NCBI GenBank assembly: GCA_963820395.1
Contig: CAWGAE010000020.1
Coordinates: 372,001 to 436,000, forward strand
Direction of reading: 5' to 3'
Origin: DATFVJ01 sp963820395
Lineage (GTDB): Bacteria; Actinomycetota; Actinomycetes; Streptosporangiales; Streptosporangiaceae
Length of the DNA: 64,000 bases
Below the pieces are notes generated by a model. It had not been told where the DNA came from. It saw nothing but the letters and a program-made list of their open reading frames with translations, and ran no database searches. Positions 16,367 to 25,506 of the stretch are shown here, piece by piece; positions within the stretch are counted from its first letter, which is position 1; the number at the start of each line of letters is the position of its first letter. Position numbers and translations under genes: made by a program.

Positions 16367-18124
16367 TTAGCTTGCGGTCGCGCGCACTCGTCGCGGCCAT
16401 GCGAAACCGTCGCCGACTGTCGCGGCAAGAAGGAGATAGGCGTCGGCCGTCTCCAGGTTGAGCTTTTCCAAGTCCACCTCGGCGCCTTCCTCGAGATGCG
16501 CATCGTAGGGGATTCGTGCTACGGCCCGGCACCGCCCGGCGAAGTGCTGTTGGAGCCGGTCGATGTCGACTGTGCTCTTGCTCCGCGGACGGATGATTGA
16601 GAGGACCACCACCGCGTTGCGGACAAGGTCGCCACAGTCGTGCGCGTCCAGCCAGTCGAGCGTCGCGCTCGCGCTACGGGCACCGTCCACCGACGGCGAA
16701 CTGACAAGCACAATCTGGTCGGCAAGGCGCAGAACCCCGGACATGGCCGAATGCAGCAGCCCGGTCCCGCAGTCGGTAAGGCAGATGGAGTAATAGTGCT
16801 CAAGCACGTGCGCCACGTCGTAGTAGTCGTCCTCGCTGAACGCGACCGATACCGTCGGGTCCCGGTCGGAGGCGAGCAGCTCCAGTCGGCTCGGGGCCTG
16901 CGACGTGAACGCGCGGACGTCAGCGTAGCGCTGGATCTGCGGGCTCTCGTTCAGCAGGTCACGCACGGTCGCCACGGTCTCGAGGCGGACCTTGTCGGAA
17001 AGCGTGCCGCGATCCGGGTTAGCGTCAACGGCGATGACCCGGTCGCCACGCAGTGACGCGAGCGTCGCACCGAGGCCCACAGTAGTCGTGGTCTTGCCGA
17101 CGCCGCCCTTCAAGCTCATCACCGCGACGCGGTGGTGCCCGCCCGCGACCGGCGTCCTGGCCCGGACGATCAGTTCACGCCTGCGCAGCTCCGCCTGGGA
17201 ATCACCGGGCCGGATCAAGCCGCCGGTTGCACGGTAGATCGCGCGGCGCCAGCCTGGCGCGGGTGCTGGCTTCCTAGTCGGCAGCAGGGACTCCGATGTC
17301 AGGCTTTCCGAGGTCTCCCGGGCCGGCTGATCGGTCCGCCGTGGCGGGAGCGGCGCGAGTGCTTCCGCCGGAGCGGGCGGTACGGCGTAGGACTGCGGGG
17401 CCGACATGTTCCCATAACCTGCTGTGATCCCATATGCGTCCATGCTCCCGTAGTCGGCGCGGATACCGTAGCCCGGGCTATCGCCCTGGTCGGAGGGCGG
17501 ACTGGGATAAGCCACCCCGTCGGCAGGCGTACCGGGATAAGCGCCGGGACCGGGCTGGAACTCTGGCTCGGGCTGCCGGGAAGAATCCGGATACCTAGGA
17601 ACGTACTGTGGTGCGGGATAAAGGCCCTGCTCAGCGTAGTTCCAGCCGCTTTCCTGCCCGGGATCGGCATAGGACTGCCCATATTCATAGTCCGCGGGTC
17701 GGTAGGAGGGTGCTTGCGGGGCAGGCACCCCGCCGCTCTCATAATCGGCCTGTGCCTCGTAACCGCTTTGACTGACATAACCGCCAGGGCCGTTGTAACC
17801 ACCCTGGGCGGCGTACTGCCACGGCCCAGCGGACTGCGGGCCGTACGGACCACCGTCGGACGGCTCGCCCCAACCCGGCCGCGATGCGGGTGCGTGCGCG
17901 GGCGGGTCGCCGGACCCACCTGGCATCTGCCGCGAGGGCGGCGGGTACACCGCGCCGGGCTGTGGGTATTCGGCGCTACCGGGGCCTCGCTCACCCGTAT
18001 CCGAAGGCGCGGCGGCTGACCCGGCGGCAGTCTGCACCGCTGCCTCACCGGCAGCGGCGCCGGTCCTGTCGGCCGGCACCCGCTCGTCGGCCCCGGCAGG
18101 CGTATTGTGATCCTGGTTGGTCAA
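16367..18124 (-). CDS. MinD/ParA-like ATPase with long disordered N-terminus (EspI-like)
   Basis: The C-terminal 250 residues are a MinD/ParA (SIMIBI) ATPase: deviant Walker A MSLKGGVGKTTTTVG, AVDANPDRGTLSD and a Walker-B-like CLTDCGTG. The first 330 residues are low-complexity, rich in Pro, Tyr, Gly, Gln (many Y-G/Y-P pairs), and then basic just before the ATPase. This architecture is seen in EspI and related ATPases of type VII secretion loci and in some actinobacterial conjugation or polar-growth factors. No ESX gene is in the window. The start is TTG 18124 with GGAAGGA 7 bp upstream. Transcription is divergent from the quinone oxidoreductase. Confidence 0.85.
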   Translation of the reverse strand: MTNQDHNTPAGADERVPADRTGAAAGEAAVQTAAGSAAAPSDTGERGPGSAEYPQPGAVYPPPSRQMPGGSGDPPAHAPASRPGWGEPSDGGPYGPQSAGPWQYAAQGGYNGPGGYVSQSGYEAQADYESGGVPAPQAPSYRPADYEYGQSYADPGQESGWNYAEQGLYPAPQYVPRYPDSSRQPEPEFQPGPGAYPGTPADGVAYPSPPSDQGDSPGYGIRADYGSMDAYGITAGYGNMSAPQSYAVPPAPAEALAPLPPRRTDQPARETSESLTSESLLPTRKPAPAPGWRRAIYRATGGLIRPGDSQAELRRRELIVRARTPVAGGHHRVAVMSLKGGVGKTTTTVGLGATLASLRGDRVIAVDANPDRGTLSDKVRLETVATVRDLLNESPQIQRYADVRAFTSQAPSRLELLASDRDPTVSVAFSEDDYYDVAHVLEHYYSICLTDCGTGLLHSAMSGVLRLADQIVLVSSPSVDGARSASATLDWLDAHDCGDLVRNAVVVLSIIRPRSKSTVDIDRLQQHFAGRCRAVARIPYDAHLEEGAEVDLEKLNLETADAYLLLAATVGDGFAWPRRVRATAS

Positions 18125-18261
18125 AGGTCCTTCCCCCAGCTTCGTCGGTACGAAATGTCATGCCCGCACGGGCCGGGATGCGTGCTATACGCCGAGCCTA
18201 GGCCACAGAACACCGTCGCCATGCCATGAAGCGGAATCGCACCTTAGGTCCTGGAGCACGA

Positions 18262-19239
18262 ATGCACGCCATTGTCATAACCGCGCCGGGTGGGCCCGAC
18301 GTACTCCGGTGGATGGAGGTTCCCGATCCGGAGCCCGGGCCCGGCGAGGTACTCATCGACGTTGCCGCGACCGCCGTCAACAGGGCTGACCTGCTACAAC
18401 GTCAAGGGTTTTACCCGCCGCCCCGAGGGGCGCCGCCGTATCCGGGCCTCGAGTGCTCGGGCCGGATCGCGGCGACCGGGCCGGGCGTGACCGGATGGCA
18501 GGCGGGCGACGAGGTGTGCGCGCTGCTTTCCGGCGGTGGGTACGCGCAGCGGGTCACAGTGCCTGCCGGGCAGGTTCTGCCGGTGCCTGCGGGCCTTGAG
18601 GTCACCGACACCGCGGCTCTGCCCGAGGCCGCCTGCACCGTCTGGTCCAACGTGTTCCAGGTTGGCGGGCTGGCCGCGGGTGAGACGGTCCTTGTGCACG
18701 GCGGCGCGAGCGGCGTCGGCACGTTCGCGCTCCAACTCGCCCGGGCGCGCGGCGCGCTGGTGCTGTGCACCGTCGGCTCGGCGGAGAAAATGGCCAGATG
18801 CGAGGCACTCGGTGCGCACCGGGCGATCTCGTACCGGGAGGAGGATTTCGCCGCGGTGGTCAGGGATTTCACCAGCGGCGGTGGCGCTGATGTGATCCTG
18901 GACATTATGGGTGCCAGCTACCTGGCCCGCAATGTCGAGTGCCTTGCATCCGGCGGCCGCCTTGTGGTGATCGGGCTGCAGGGCGGCGCCAGGGCCGAAC
19001 TCGACCTGCGCGCGCTGCTGTCCAAGCGGGCGAGCGTACACGCCACGACGCTGCGGTCGCGGCCACTCGCCGACAAGGCCGCCATCGTGGCTGAGGTGCG
19101 CGAGCACGTCTGGCCGCTCGTCCAAGCCGGGAAGGTGAGGCCGGTGATCGACCGTGTCCTGGCGATGAAGGACGCGGCGGCGGGGCACCAGGTGATCGAG
19201 GCTGGCACGCATGTCGGGAAGGTTCTGCTCGTCACCTGA
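18262..19239 (+). CDS. NAD(P)H:quinone oxidoreductase (zinc-independent MDR, PIG3-type)
   Basis: This is a 325-aa medium-chain dehydrogenase/reductase. The start MHAIVITAPGGPDVLRW and NRADLLQRQGFYPPP match QOR/PIG3. The NADPH-binding motif is VLVHGGASGVGTFALQLA. No structural-zinc cysteine cluster is present, as expected for QOR. It reduces quinones or enones with NADPH in the cytosol. ATG 18262 has CTGGAG at 18251-18256; the 12-codon longer frame is less likely. Single gene. Confidence 0.88.
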   Translation: MHAIVITAPGGPDVLRWMEVPDPEPGPGEVLIDVAATAVNRADLLQRQGFYPPPRGAPPYPGLECSGRIAATGPGVTGWQAGDEVCALLSGGGYAQRVTVPAGQVLPVPAGLEVTDTAALPEAACTVWSNVFQVGGLAAGETVLVHGGASGVGTFALQLARARGALVLCTVGSAEKMARCEALGAHRAISYREEDFAAVVRDFTSGGGADVILDIMGASYLARNVECLASGGRLVVIGLQGGARAELDLRALLSKRASVHATTLRSRPLADKAAIVAEVREHVWPLVQAGKVRPVIDRVLAMKDAAAGHQVIEAGTHVGKVLLVT

Positions 19240-19489
19240 GCACGTGGGTTCAAGATCATCCTTAACGGCTGCGCAGAGTGTCGCGTGAGCTGAAGTGCCA
19301 CATCCCTTGGGCGGTAGGAATTCCAGGCGGCCTGCGCCCGCAGTGTCCCCGAGCGGGCACCGCGTTTCCCCGGGCCGACGCTGCCCTAACCTAACGGCTG
19401 CGTCCGGCGTCACCAGCTACAACATGCGAATCCGGGCCTCGCCCCCGCCCGGGGTGCGGCGCCACGGCGGCGTCCGCCAGACTTGACAC
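19240..19489. other. intergenic leader of bpa
   Basis: No coding sequence is seen. There is no Shine-Dalgarno before the bpa ATG at 19490. The preceding bases are CGCCAGACTTGACAC, so initiation could be on a short leader or use the ATG at 19502. Confidence 0.4.
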
Positions 19490-20035
19490 ATGAACGACCG
19501 GATGAATAAAGAAAATCAGCAGCCAGAGGTCGTCGTGGTCAGCCCGGACGGCGTGGCCATCGAGAGCGCCGGGCGCAGCGACGAGGATAGCAGCGAGCGT
19601 CCGGTCACCGAGATGGTCGAGCAGCCGGCCAAGGTGATGCGGATCGGCAGCATGATCCGTCAGTTGCTGGAAGAGGTGCGCGCCGCGCCGCTTGACGAGA
19701 AGAGCCGCGCCAGGCTCAAGGAGATCCACGAAAGCTCGATCAAGGAGCTGGAGGATGGGCTCGCCCCTGAGCTTGTCGCGGAGCTTGAGCGGCTCTCGCT
19801 GCCATTCACAGAGAACGAGGTGCCGAGCGAGGCTGAACTCCGGGTGGCGCAGGCGCAGCTTGTCGGATGGCTGGAAGGGCTCTTCCACGGTATCCAGACC
19901 ACGCTTTTCGCGCAGCAGATGGCGGCCCGCGCGCAGCTCGAGCAGATGCGGCGCGCGCTGCCGCCCGGGATGGTCCAGGCCCCCGAGGATGGCCCCCACC
20001 CACCGCCGCCAGGATCCACAGGTCCGTACCTCTAA
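19490..20035 (+). CDS. bpa: bacterial proteasome activator Bpa/PafE (DUF2587)
   Basis: This 181-aa protein has the conserved helical core of Mycobacterium Bpa: EQPAKVMRIGSMIRQLLEEV, APLDEKSRARLKEIHESS, LEDGLAPELVAELERL, then AQLVGWLEGLFHGIQT and the amphipathic end MAARAQLEQMRRALPPGM. Bpa forms a dodecameric ring that opens the 20S proteasome gate without ATP and helps degrade unfolded substrates. The C-terminal gate-opening motif is GQYL in Mycobacterium; here the protein ends GPYL, keeping the Tyr-Leu. The acidic N-terminus (about 45 residues) is variable. Its presence implies that the organism has a 20S proteasome. Confidence 0.93.
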   Translation: MNDRMNKENQQPEVVVVSPDGVAIESAGRSDEDSSERPVTEMVEQPAKVMRIGSMIRQLLEEVRAAPLDEKSRARLKEIHESSIKELEDGLAPELVAELERLSLPFTENEVPSEAELRVAQAQLVGWLEGLFHGIQTTLFAQQMAARAQLEQMRRALPPGMVQAPEDGPHPPPPGSTGPYL

Positions 20036-20214
20036 TCCCGTGGGTTAGCTGCCCAAACCCTCTCCCGATCCCGCGGCGTGCCCGAGCCTCGCCACCGGGT
20101 GGCACGTTGACGGGGCGTGCTTACCAGTTCAGCGGCCGTGCTCGCCTGGTTACGGCTTGCCTGGTTACCGCTTGCCTGGCCCACTGAGTCTGGCGGCCCT
20201 GCTGCCACACTCGC

Positions 20215-21147
20215 TCAGACGCGGCCATATCGCAGCCGGGCCAGCCAAGCGGTGGCGTCGGCGAAGTCTGCGTCGGACGTGCCGGGGCGCACTTGCGTGG
20301 TGCCGCCGTCGCGGCGCGGGTAGCTGCCGAGGAACCGTACGTCCGCGCAGACCCGGCGCAACCCCATCAGCGCCTCCCCGACCCGCGCATCGTCGATGTG
20401 TCCCTCGCAGTCGATCGAGAAGCAGTAGCTGCCGAGTGCGTCGCCGGTGGGCCTGGACTCCGCCCGAGTAAGGTTCACGCCACGCACGGCGAACTCGGTC
20501 AGGATCTCCGCCAGCGCGCCTGGATGGTCGTCGGCGAGAAACGCGGCCAGTGAGGTACGGTCGGAGCCGGTCCTCCCGGGCAGCGGTCCTGGCAGGCGAA
20601 CCACGACAAACCGCGTCACCGCACCCTCATGGTCGTTGATGTCGCCCGCGAGTACGTCGAGCCCATACCGGGGTGCTGCGAACGCGCCCGCTAGCGCGGC
20701 GCCGATCTGCCCGTCCCCGGCCTGCCGCGCCGCCTCCGCGTTGGACGCTGCAGGCCGCCAGTCGGCACCTGGCAGGTGCGCGGCCAGCCAGCGGCGACAT
20801 TGCGGCAGCGCGTGCGGATGCCCACCGACTGTCTTGATCTCATCGAGTGCGGTACCTGGCCTGGCCAGCAGCGCAAATGTCACCGGCAGCAAGATCTCCG
20901 CGCAAATCACCAGATCATGGCCGACAGCGAGCTCGTCAAGGGTAGCTGTGACGGCACCCTCCACCGAGTTCTCGATCGGGACGACGGCTCGTTCCGCCTC
21001 GCCCTTGCGTACGGCTTCGAACGCCGCCTGCACGGTCGGGTACGGCGTGAGCTCAGCCTCGGCGGCCTCATCCAGGGTGCGGAGAGCGGCCTCGGTGAAC
21101 GTCCCCTCCGGGCCGAGGTAGGCGTACCGATCTGCCATGCTGCTCAT
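20215..21147 (-). CDS. pheA: prephenate dehydratase
   Basis: This 310-aa enzyme converts prephenate to phenylpyruvate in phenylalanine synthesis. Domain 1 starts RYAYLGPEGTFTEAAL and includes VVPIENSVEGAVTATLDEL. The catalytic-site Thr-Arg-Phe is in GAVTRFVVVRL. The C-terminal ACT domain carries the Phe-binding motifs HPGALAEILTEFAVRGVNLT and ESRPT for feedback inhibition. Two in-frame ATGs, 21147 and 21138, are both possible; only the former is annotated. The longer open frame upstream overlaps another gene and is discarded. No chorismate mutase domain is fused. Confidence 0.92.
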   Translation of the reverse strand: MSSMADRYAYLGPEGTFTEAALRTLDEAAEAELTPYPTVQAAFEAVRKGEAERAVVPIENSVEGAVTATLDELAVGHDLVICAEILLPVTFALLARPGTALDEIKTVGGHPHALPQCRRWLAAHLPGADWRPAASNAEAARQAGDGQIGAALAGAFAAPRYGLDVLAGDINDHEGAVTRFVVVRLPGPLPGRTGSDRTSLAAFLADDHPGALAEILTEFAVRGVNLTRAESRPTGDALGSYCFSIDCEGHIDDARVGEALMGLRRVCADVRFLGSYPRRDGGTTQVRPGTSDADFADATAWLARLRYGRV

Positions 21148-21220
21148 GTTCTCACGGTGCTCTAACGATCGCCGGGCCTCCCAGCGACCGTGCCGGCACA
21201 CGCGGTCGCCTCGTCCACGC

Positions 21221-21685
21221 CTAACCCCCGTTGTCGACGGTACCTGTGCGCACGAAGCTGGCACCGCCGGTTGAGCCTGCCCCCCGGGCTGGCACCGCCG
21301 ACGACCTTCCGCCGAGCGCCGAACGTACCGACTGCTCCTCCTCTGGCGACAGCGGCTGTACGCCTTGCCCGCCCGCGACGGTCTTTGCGTAGCTGCGGGT
21401 CTCGTTGCGCCCGTTGATCGATGTGAGCACAATCCCGTCCCCGGCCGCGTTGAGCAGTGCGATGGAAAATGAGAGCTGGCCGGCCATTTCCTTGAGCGCG
21501 TCGTAACGCACCAGGGCCACATCTCTGATCGCTCGCGCGTCCACGGCTGCGGACATCGCGCCCTGGCTGCGGAACTCGGCGCTCCGTGCGATGATCCTGC
21601 CGACACGGTGGTTCGCCGCGATGGCCAGCGTGATGCCGACCGCCCCGGCAAGCAGGCCTAGCACCGAAAGTACGACCGTTATCAC
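21221..21685 (-). CDS. DUF4446 family membrane protein
   Basis: This 154-aa protein has one N-terminal transmembrane helix (VVLSVLGLLAGAVGITLAIA). A coiled, then globular, cytoplasmic part follows, with the family motif AIRDVALVRYDALKEMAGQLSFS and NAAGDGIVLTSINGRNETRSYAK. The C-terminal 30 residues are Gly/Ser-rich. The family is common next to pheA/serS in actinobacteria and its function is unknown. It lies 73 bp upstream of pheA on the same strand and is likely co-transcribed. Confidence 0.85.
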   Translation of the reverse strand: MITVVLSVLGLLAGAVGITLAIAANHRVGRIIARSAEFRSQGAMSAAVDARAIRDVALVRYDALKEMAGQLSFSIALLNAAGDGIVLTSINGRNETRSYAKTVAGGQGVQPLSPEEEQSVRSALGGRSSAVPARGAGSTGGASFVRTGTVDNGG

Positions 21686-21722
21686 AGGCAGGAGCCTAGC
21701 GCCTTGTTATTTCCCCAGACAC

Positions 21723-23078
21723 CTATACGGTCGATCTGACCTGCGCCTGCCCCTGACTGCCCGGCGGCCGGGCAGCCAATGGCGGGCCGCCAGACCGCAG
21801 GTGGGCGCGGGTGACCCCGCGGCGGTGCGCCCACGCGACGACCGGGATCAGCGCGACAGCACCCAGGCCGAACGAGCTTTGCACGATCCGCCCGGCCAGC
21901 TTCGGCAGCCAGCCCACCTTCATCAGCGACAACCCCCACCACGGCAAGGTGACCGTATAGAAGGTGGCGATCACGGCCGCCATGGCCAGGCGGCGTCGGT
22001 CCCGGCCATCGCCCGCCACCGCACCGATCACCACGACCACCCAGGCCAGGTGATGGATCCAGGCGACAGGTGAGATCAGGACGGCGAGGAGCCCGGTGAT
22101 GGCTACCCCGGCCATCTCACCGCCGGTGCGCGCTACCCGGCGCGCGACGGCGAATCCGGCCGTGCCCACCACGATCACGGCAATCACCCACAGCGCTGCT
22201 GGTGCGGGAGAAGGTAGGAACAGCCGCAGCAGCATGCCGCGCAGCGACTGATTGGACGTCCCCGTGTTGGAGCCCAGCCGGTTACTGTCGAAGATCGCGT
22301 TCGTCCAGTAGAAAAGCGAATCCCTCGGCAGCAGCAAGAACGCGCCCAGCGTCCAGGCCACCGCCGCGGCGGCCGCGGTCGCCGCGGCACTCCTGCGCCC
22401 CGAGATCCACAGATAGATGATGAACACACCGGGTACCAGCTTGACCGCGGTGGCTAGGCCGACCAGCACGCCGCGTGGCCATCGCGGTGATATTGCCGCG
22501 CAGTCAGCGACGCACAGTGCGACGAGCATGATGTCGACCTGGCCGAACCGCATCTGGTCCCGTAGTGGGAACAGGTAGGCGCATACCGTGAATAGGGCGG
22601 CGTACGCGATAGCCGCGTGCCGGCCGGCGCGGGTAAGCAGCGGGCGAAAGGCGTACCAGATCGTGACCGCGAGCGGCACATAGATGAACGCCACCCAGAC
22701 CAGCTGCGCGGCCGGCCAGGAGATCATGGCCAGTGGGACCGCGAACACCGCCGCGATCGGCGGATAGGTGAAGGGCAGCAACTGCGGCGCCTGGGTCAGC
22801 ACGTGGTAGATCGGCTGGCCATGCAGCACGCTGACGCCGCCGGTACGGTATACGTCCAGGTCAGCCAGGCGCTGGTCCGGCCAGTTCGTGAGGTACCCGA
22901 TCGCGAGTGGCGCCACGGAGGCCAGTGCCGCGGACCACGCGAGCAGGACGGGTGCCGCGCGCCGGGCCGCGGCCAGGCGCAGCCCCGCCAGGCGGCCCGC
23001 CCCGTGAATGGTCATGACCCTGGGCACCGAGCCATTGTGCCTCGTCCAGGAGCCGGGACCCGCATCCGTCCTCTTCAT
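21723..23078 (-). CDS. GT87-type (GT-C) mannosyltransferase
   Basis: This 451-aa polytopic membrane protein has about ten helices. The extracytoplasmic loop after helix 1 carries an acidic motif RLADLDVYRTGGVSVLHG, which in GT87/PimE-like enzymes is the catalytic region using polyprenyl-phosphate-mannose. Other family positions are RDQMRFGQVDIMLVAL and SPVAWIHHLAWV. It probably elongates a lipid-linked or wall mannan. The start overlaps the stop of the upstream gene by 4 bp (ATGA). It forms the last gene of an operon with a second GT-C enzyme and a GT2. Confidence 0.85.
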   Translation of the reverse strand: MKRTDAGPGSWTRHNGSVPRVMTIHGAGRLAGLRLAAARRAAPVLLAWSAALASVAPLAIGYLTNWPDQRLADLDVYRTGGVSVLHGQPIYHVLTQAPQLLPFTYPPIAAVFAVPLAMISWPAAQLVWVAFIYVPLAVTIWYAFRPLLTRAGRHAAIAYAALFTVCAYLFPLRDQMRFGQVDIMLVALCVADCAAISPRWPRGVLVGLATAVKLVPGVFIIYLWISGRRSAAATAAAAAVAWTLGAFLLLPRDSLFYWTNAIFDSNRLGSNTGTSNQSLRGMLLRLFLPSPAPAALWVIAVIVVGTAGFAVARRVARTGGEMAGVAITGLLAVLISPVAWIHHLAWVVVVIGAVAGDGRDRRRLAMAAVIATFYTVTLPWWGLSLMKVGWLPKLAGRIVQSSFGLGAVALIPVVAWAHRRGVTRAHLRSGGPPLAARPPGSQGQAQVRSTV

Positions 23079-24733
23079 GATCGGGGTAACTCTTGTGTGC
23101 TATTCGCCAAGAACTTACCGCGATCATGAGCGGGAGGGCGCGGCGCACATGCCACTATAAGCGCCACCGTGAGCCCGGCGAGAATCGCGGGTGTCACACC
23201 GGTGCGCACCACCGACTGCAGCCAGCCGAGGTCGGCGGGCAGCCGCTCGACCGGGTGGGCGATGGCCGGAAGGTAACCAAACGCCAGCGCGGCGGTGCGT
23301 GCGAGCACCAGCCAGTCCACCCACGACCACGCGACCAGGGGCAGCAGAGCCCAGGCGAGCGCGTCGTACCACGGCAGCACATAAGGCCACGCGAACAGCC
23401 ACGCGAGGGTGCAGGCGAGCGCCGCTCTTGCGGTCACCTGCGTCCCAGCCGTTCCTCCCGTTCCGGCAACCGTGCCAGCCACGAATTCCCCACCCGTCAC
23501 AACGCCAGTCCTGGCTCGGCGCCGTTGCCCCCCTGCCACCACCCGGGACTGGCCGAACCCGGCCTTGACCCGGGGAGGTGGGCATGCCAGGTCCGCGCCT
23601 GGCGAATCACGCGGGCCCGGCAGGCCGCGAAGCAGCAGTGCGAGCAGGATGAGTGCGAGGATCACCGAGCCGGCCGACACCATCGGGCCGGCCATACCGT
23701 CGCCAAACGCGGCGCTCAGTGCCGTGCGCGTGACCCGCCATGGCGAGCCGATCGACACGAAACTGCCGCCCCTGACCGCTTGCCGCAGTACGTGCGGGCC
23801 GCCCGACGTCAGCGCGACCCCGGCAGACACCACGAACCCCGCGGCCAGGCCGGCCAGCCACCGCCAGCGCCGCCGTGCCACGTAGGCCAGTCCGCCACCC
23901 GGCAGCGCCCCGGTCAGCTTCACCGCCGCCCCGAACCCGATCAGTCCTCCCGCAGCCACGCAGCGGGCAACCGGGTGCCAGCGCGGGGAGCCGTTCGGGT
24001 TGCTGGTGGGGAATACCGCGACGGCGGCGACTGCGAACACGGCCGCCTGTGTGTCCACATGGGCGCCCGCCACCAGTTCATACAGGAGCAGCGGATTGAC
24101 GGTCCACAGCAGTGCCGCGCGGAGCTGCCGGCCCCGGTCACCACGCGCGAGCCGGTGCAGCAGCAGGCCAGCGCCCGCGAATGCGGCGAGGTTCAGCAGC
24201 GAAAGAACGAACACCGTCAGCCGGACCGACGTACCACCTATCCCCGAGGCGAGCGCCTGGCCGGCGCTGGCCACCGGGCCATAGACGGACGGGGTTGTGC
24301 GCCAGTCCTCCACCGCGCGGCTGACCGGGTCGTGGCCAAGCACGCTGGGGCCGGTCGCATACGGGTCGTGTCCGGTCACCAGCATGCGGCCGTAGGCCGC
24401 GTAGCTGAGGTGGTCGGCCGATCCGAATGGCGGCAGGAAGGCGAGCACTATCGCGGCGACGATGCCCGCGGCCACGAGCACGCGTGGTGACGGCGCCCAG
24501 CCGCGCCGTGCCGCGTGCATGGACAGGCCGAGGCCCAGCGTTCCGGCCACAAGAGCCGCCGCCGCGAGTGCCACGGCAAGGTATGCGGAGGGGTGCATGA
24601 CCAGTGAATAGGGCGGCTGGCCCGGTCGCCCGGGCAGCGGCGGCTCCATCACGGAGGGGCCGAGCAGCGCCACCAGGATGGTCAGCCCGATGCTCGTCCC
24701 GGTCGTGGCGAGACCGGCTGGGCCGGCTTTCAT
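23075..24733 (-). CDS. polyprenol-phosphomannose-dependent alpha-1,6-mannosyltransferase (MptA/B-like)
   Basis: This 552-aa GT-C integral membrane enzyme has more than ten hydrophobic helices. The first periplasmic loop reads FGSADHLSYAAYGRMLVTGH followed by DPYA, the typical acidic/Tyr motif of the MptA/MptB family. LLWTVNPLLLYELVAGAHVD is the second conserved loop. A Gly/Arg-rich insertion of about 70 residues lies around residues 385-445. In Corynebacterium and Mycobacterium these enzymes build the alpha-1,6-mannan core of lipomannan. Here the product could be a comparable glycan. It overlaps both neighbours by ATGA junctions. Confidence 0.85.
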   Translation of the reverse strand: MKAGPAGLATTGTSIGLTILVALLGPSVMEPPLPGRPGQPPYSLVMHPSAYLAVALAAAALVAGTLGLGLSMHAARRGWAPSPRVLVAAGIVAAIVLAFLPPFGSADHLSYAAYGRMLVTGHDPYATGPSVLGHDPVSRAVEDWRTTPSVYGPVASAGQALASGIGGTSVRLTVFVLSLLNLAAFAGAGLLLHRLARGDRGRQLRAALLWTVNPLLLYELVAGAHVDTQAAVFAVAAVAVFPTSNPNGSPRWHPVARCVAAGGLIGFGAAVKLTGALPGGGLAYVARRRWRWLAGLAAGFVVSAGVALTSGGPHVLRQAVRGGSFVSIGSPWRVTRTALSAAFGDGMAGPMVSAGSVILALILLALLLRGLPGPRDSPGADLACPPPRVKAGFGQSRVVAGGQRRRARTGVVTGGEFVAGTVAGTGGTAGTQVTARAALACTLAWLFAWPYVLPWYDALAWALLPLVAWSWVDWLVLARTAALAFGYLPAIAHPVERLPADLGWLQSVVRTGVTPAILAGLTVALIVACAPRPPAHDRGKFLANSTQELPRS

Positions 24734-25467
24734 CCTGTGGTGGGTGGTGATCTGCCTGGCAGCAGGGCTCGCCGTGCCGCTAGCGCGGCGGCCACGTCAG
24801 CGAACTGGCGGGCCCGGTGCAACTGGCCGTGCCAGTCGGCTTCTGTCGCCCGGTGCGCCAGATCGACCTCAACCTCGGTAACCCGCAGGCCGCGGCGAAG
24901 CAGGTCGATGGTGAGCGCGGTCTCCGCACCGAAGCCCCGCGCGAGCGGTCGGGCTGTCTCGAACGCGGCCCTGGTCAGGCATCGCTGGCCATTGAGCGGC
25001 TGGGTCGGCTGCCAGCCGGTCGCGCGCTGGATGCCTGCGGCGGCGAGGCGCACCACAAAGCCATGCCCGCCGAGCTTCACCCGGCTTGCGAACATCGCGA
25101 TCGTCATGTCAGCGGTCCCTGCCCGGACGGGCTCGATCAACGGATACGCGTTGCCCGCCGTCGCCGCGAGATCGGCGTCAAGGAACAACAGGTGTCGCTG
25201 CGTGCCGCGGCGCTCCACGGCGTCGAGTAGCCGGACCGCCTCGGCGCCCGTCTCCATGGCCGCACCCTTGCCGCGGCTCCTGCCGTGCCGTACGACGTGG
25301 GCACCCGCGGCCTCCGCGGTACTCGCGGTGGCGTCACGCGACCCGTCATCCACGACGATTACGAGGTCGACCCCGGGCAGCGCCGCAGCCGACATGACGG
25401 TCGCGTAAATCCGGTCGCCCTCGTCCCTGGCGGGTATGACCACCGCGGTGTCACCGGTCTGGGACAT
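24730..25467 (-). CDS. family 2 glycosyltransferase
   Basis: This is a 245-aa cytosolic GT-A enzyme. It starts AVVIPARDEGDRI and carries the nucleotide-binding VIVVDDGSRDAT. The metal-binding DxD equivalent is LLFLDADLAAT. There is no transmembrane helix. It resembles enzymes that make polyprenyl-phosphate sugars or glucosyl-glycerate. As first gene of the operon with two polyprenol-sugar-dependent GT-C enzymes, it may supply their lipid-linked donor. That is inference from context. Confidence 0.85.
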   Translation of the reverse strand: MSQTGDTAVVIPARDEGDRIYATVMSAAALPGVDLVIVVDDGSRDATASTAEAAGAHVVRHGRSRGKGAAMETGAEAVRLLDAVERRGTQRHLLFLDADLAATAGNAYPLIEPVRAGTADMTIAMFASRVKLGGHGFVVRLAAAGIQRATGWQPTQPLNGQRCLTRAAFETARPLARGFGAETALTIDLLRRGLRVTEVEVDLAHRATEADWHGQLHRARQFADVAAALAARRALLPGRSPPTTG

Positions 25468-25506
25468 GTCGCCGATCCTAAAGCCTGTTAAGGACGCCGG
25501 GCTCGC

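Noticed and set aside
20215..21651. 478-aa version of prephenate dehydratase
   Set aside because: The extra 168 N-terminal residues are low-complexity and overlap the DUF4446 gene; the enzyme begins at 21147 or 21138.
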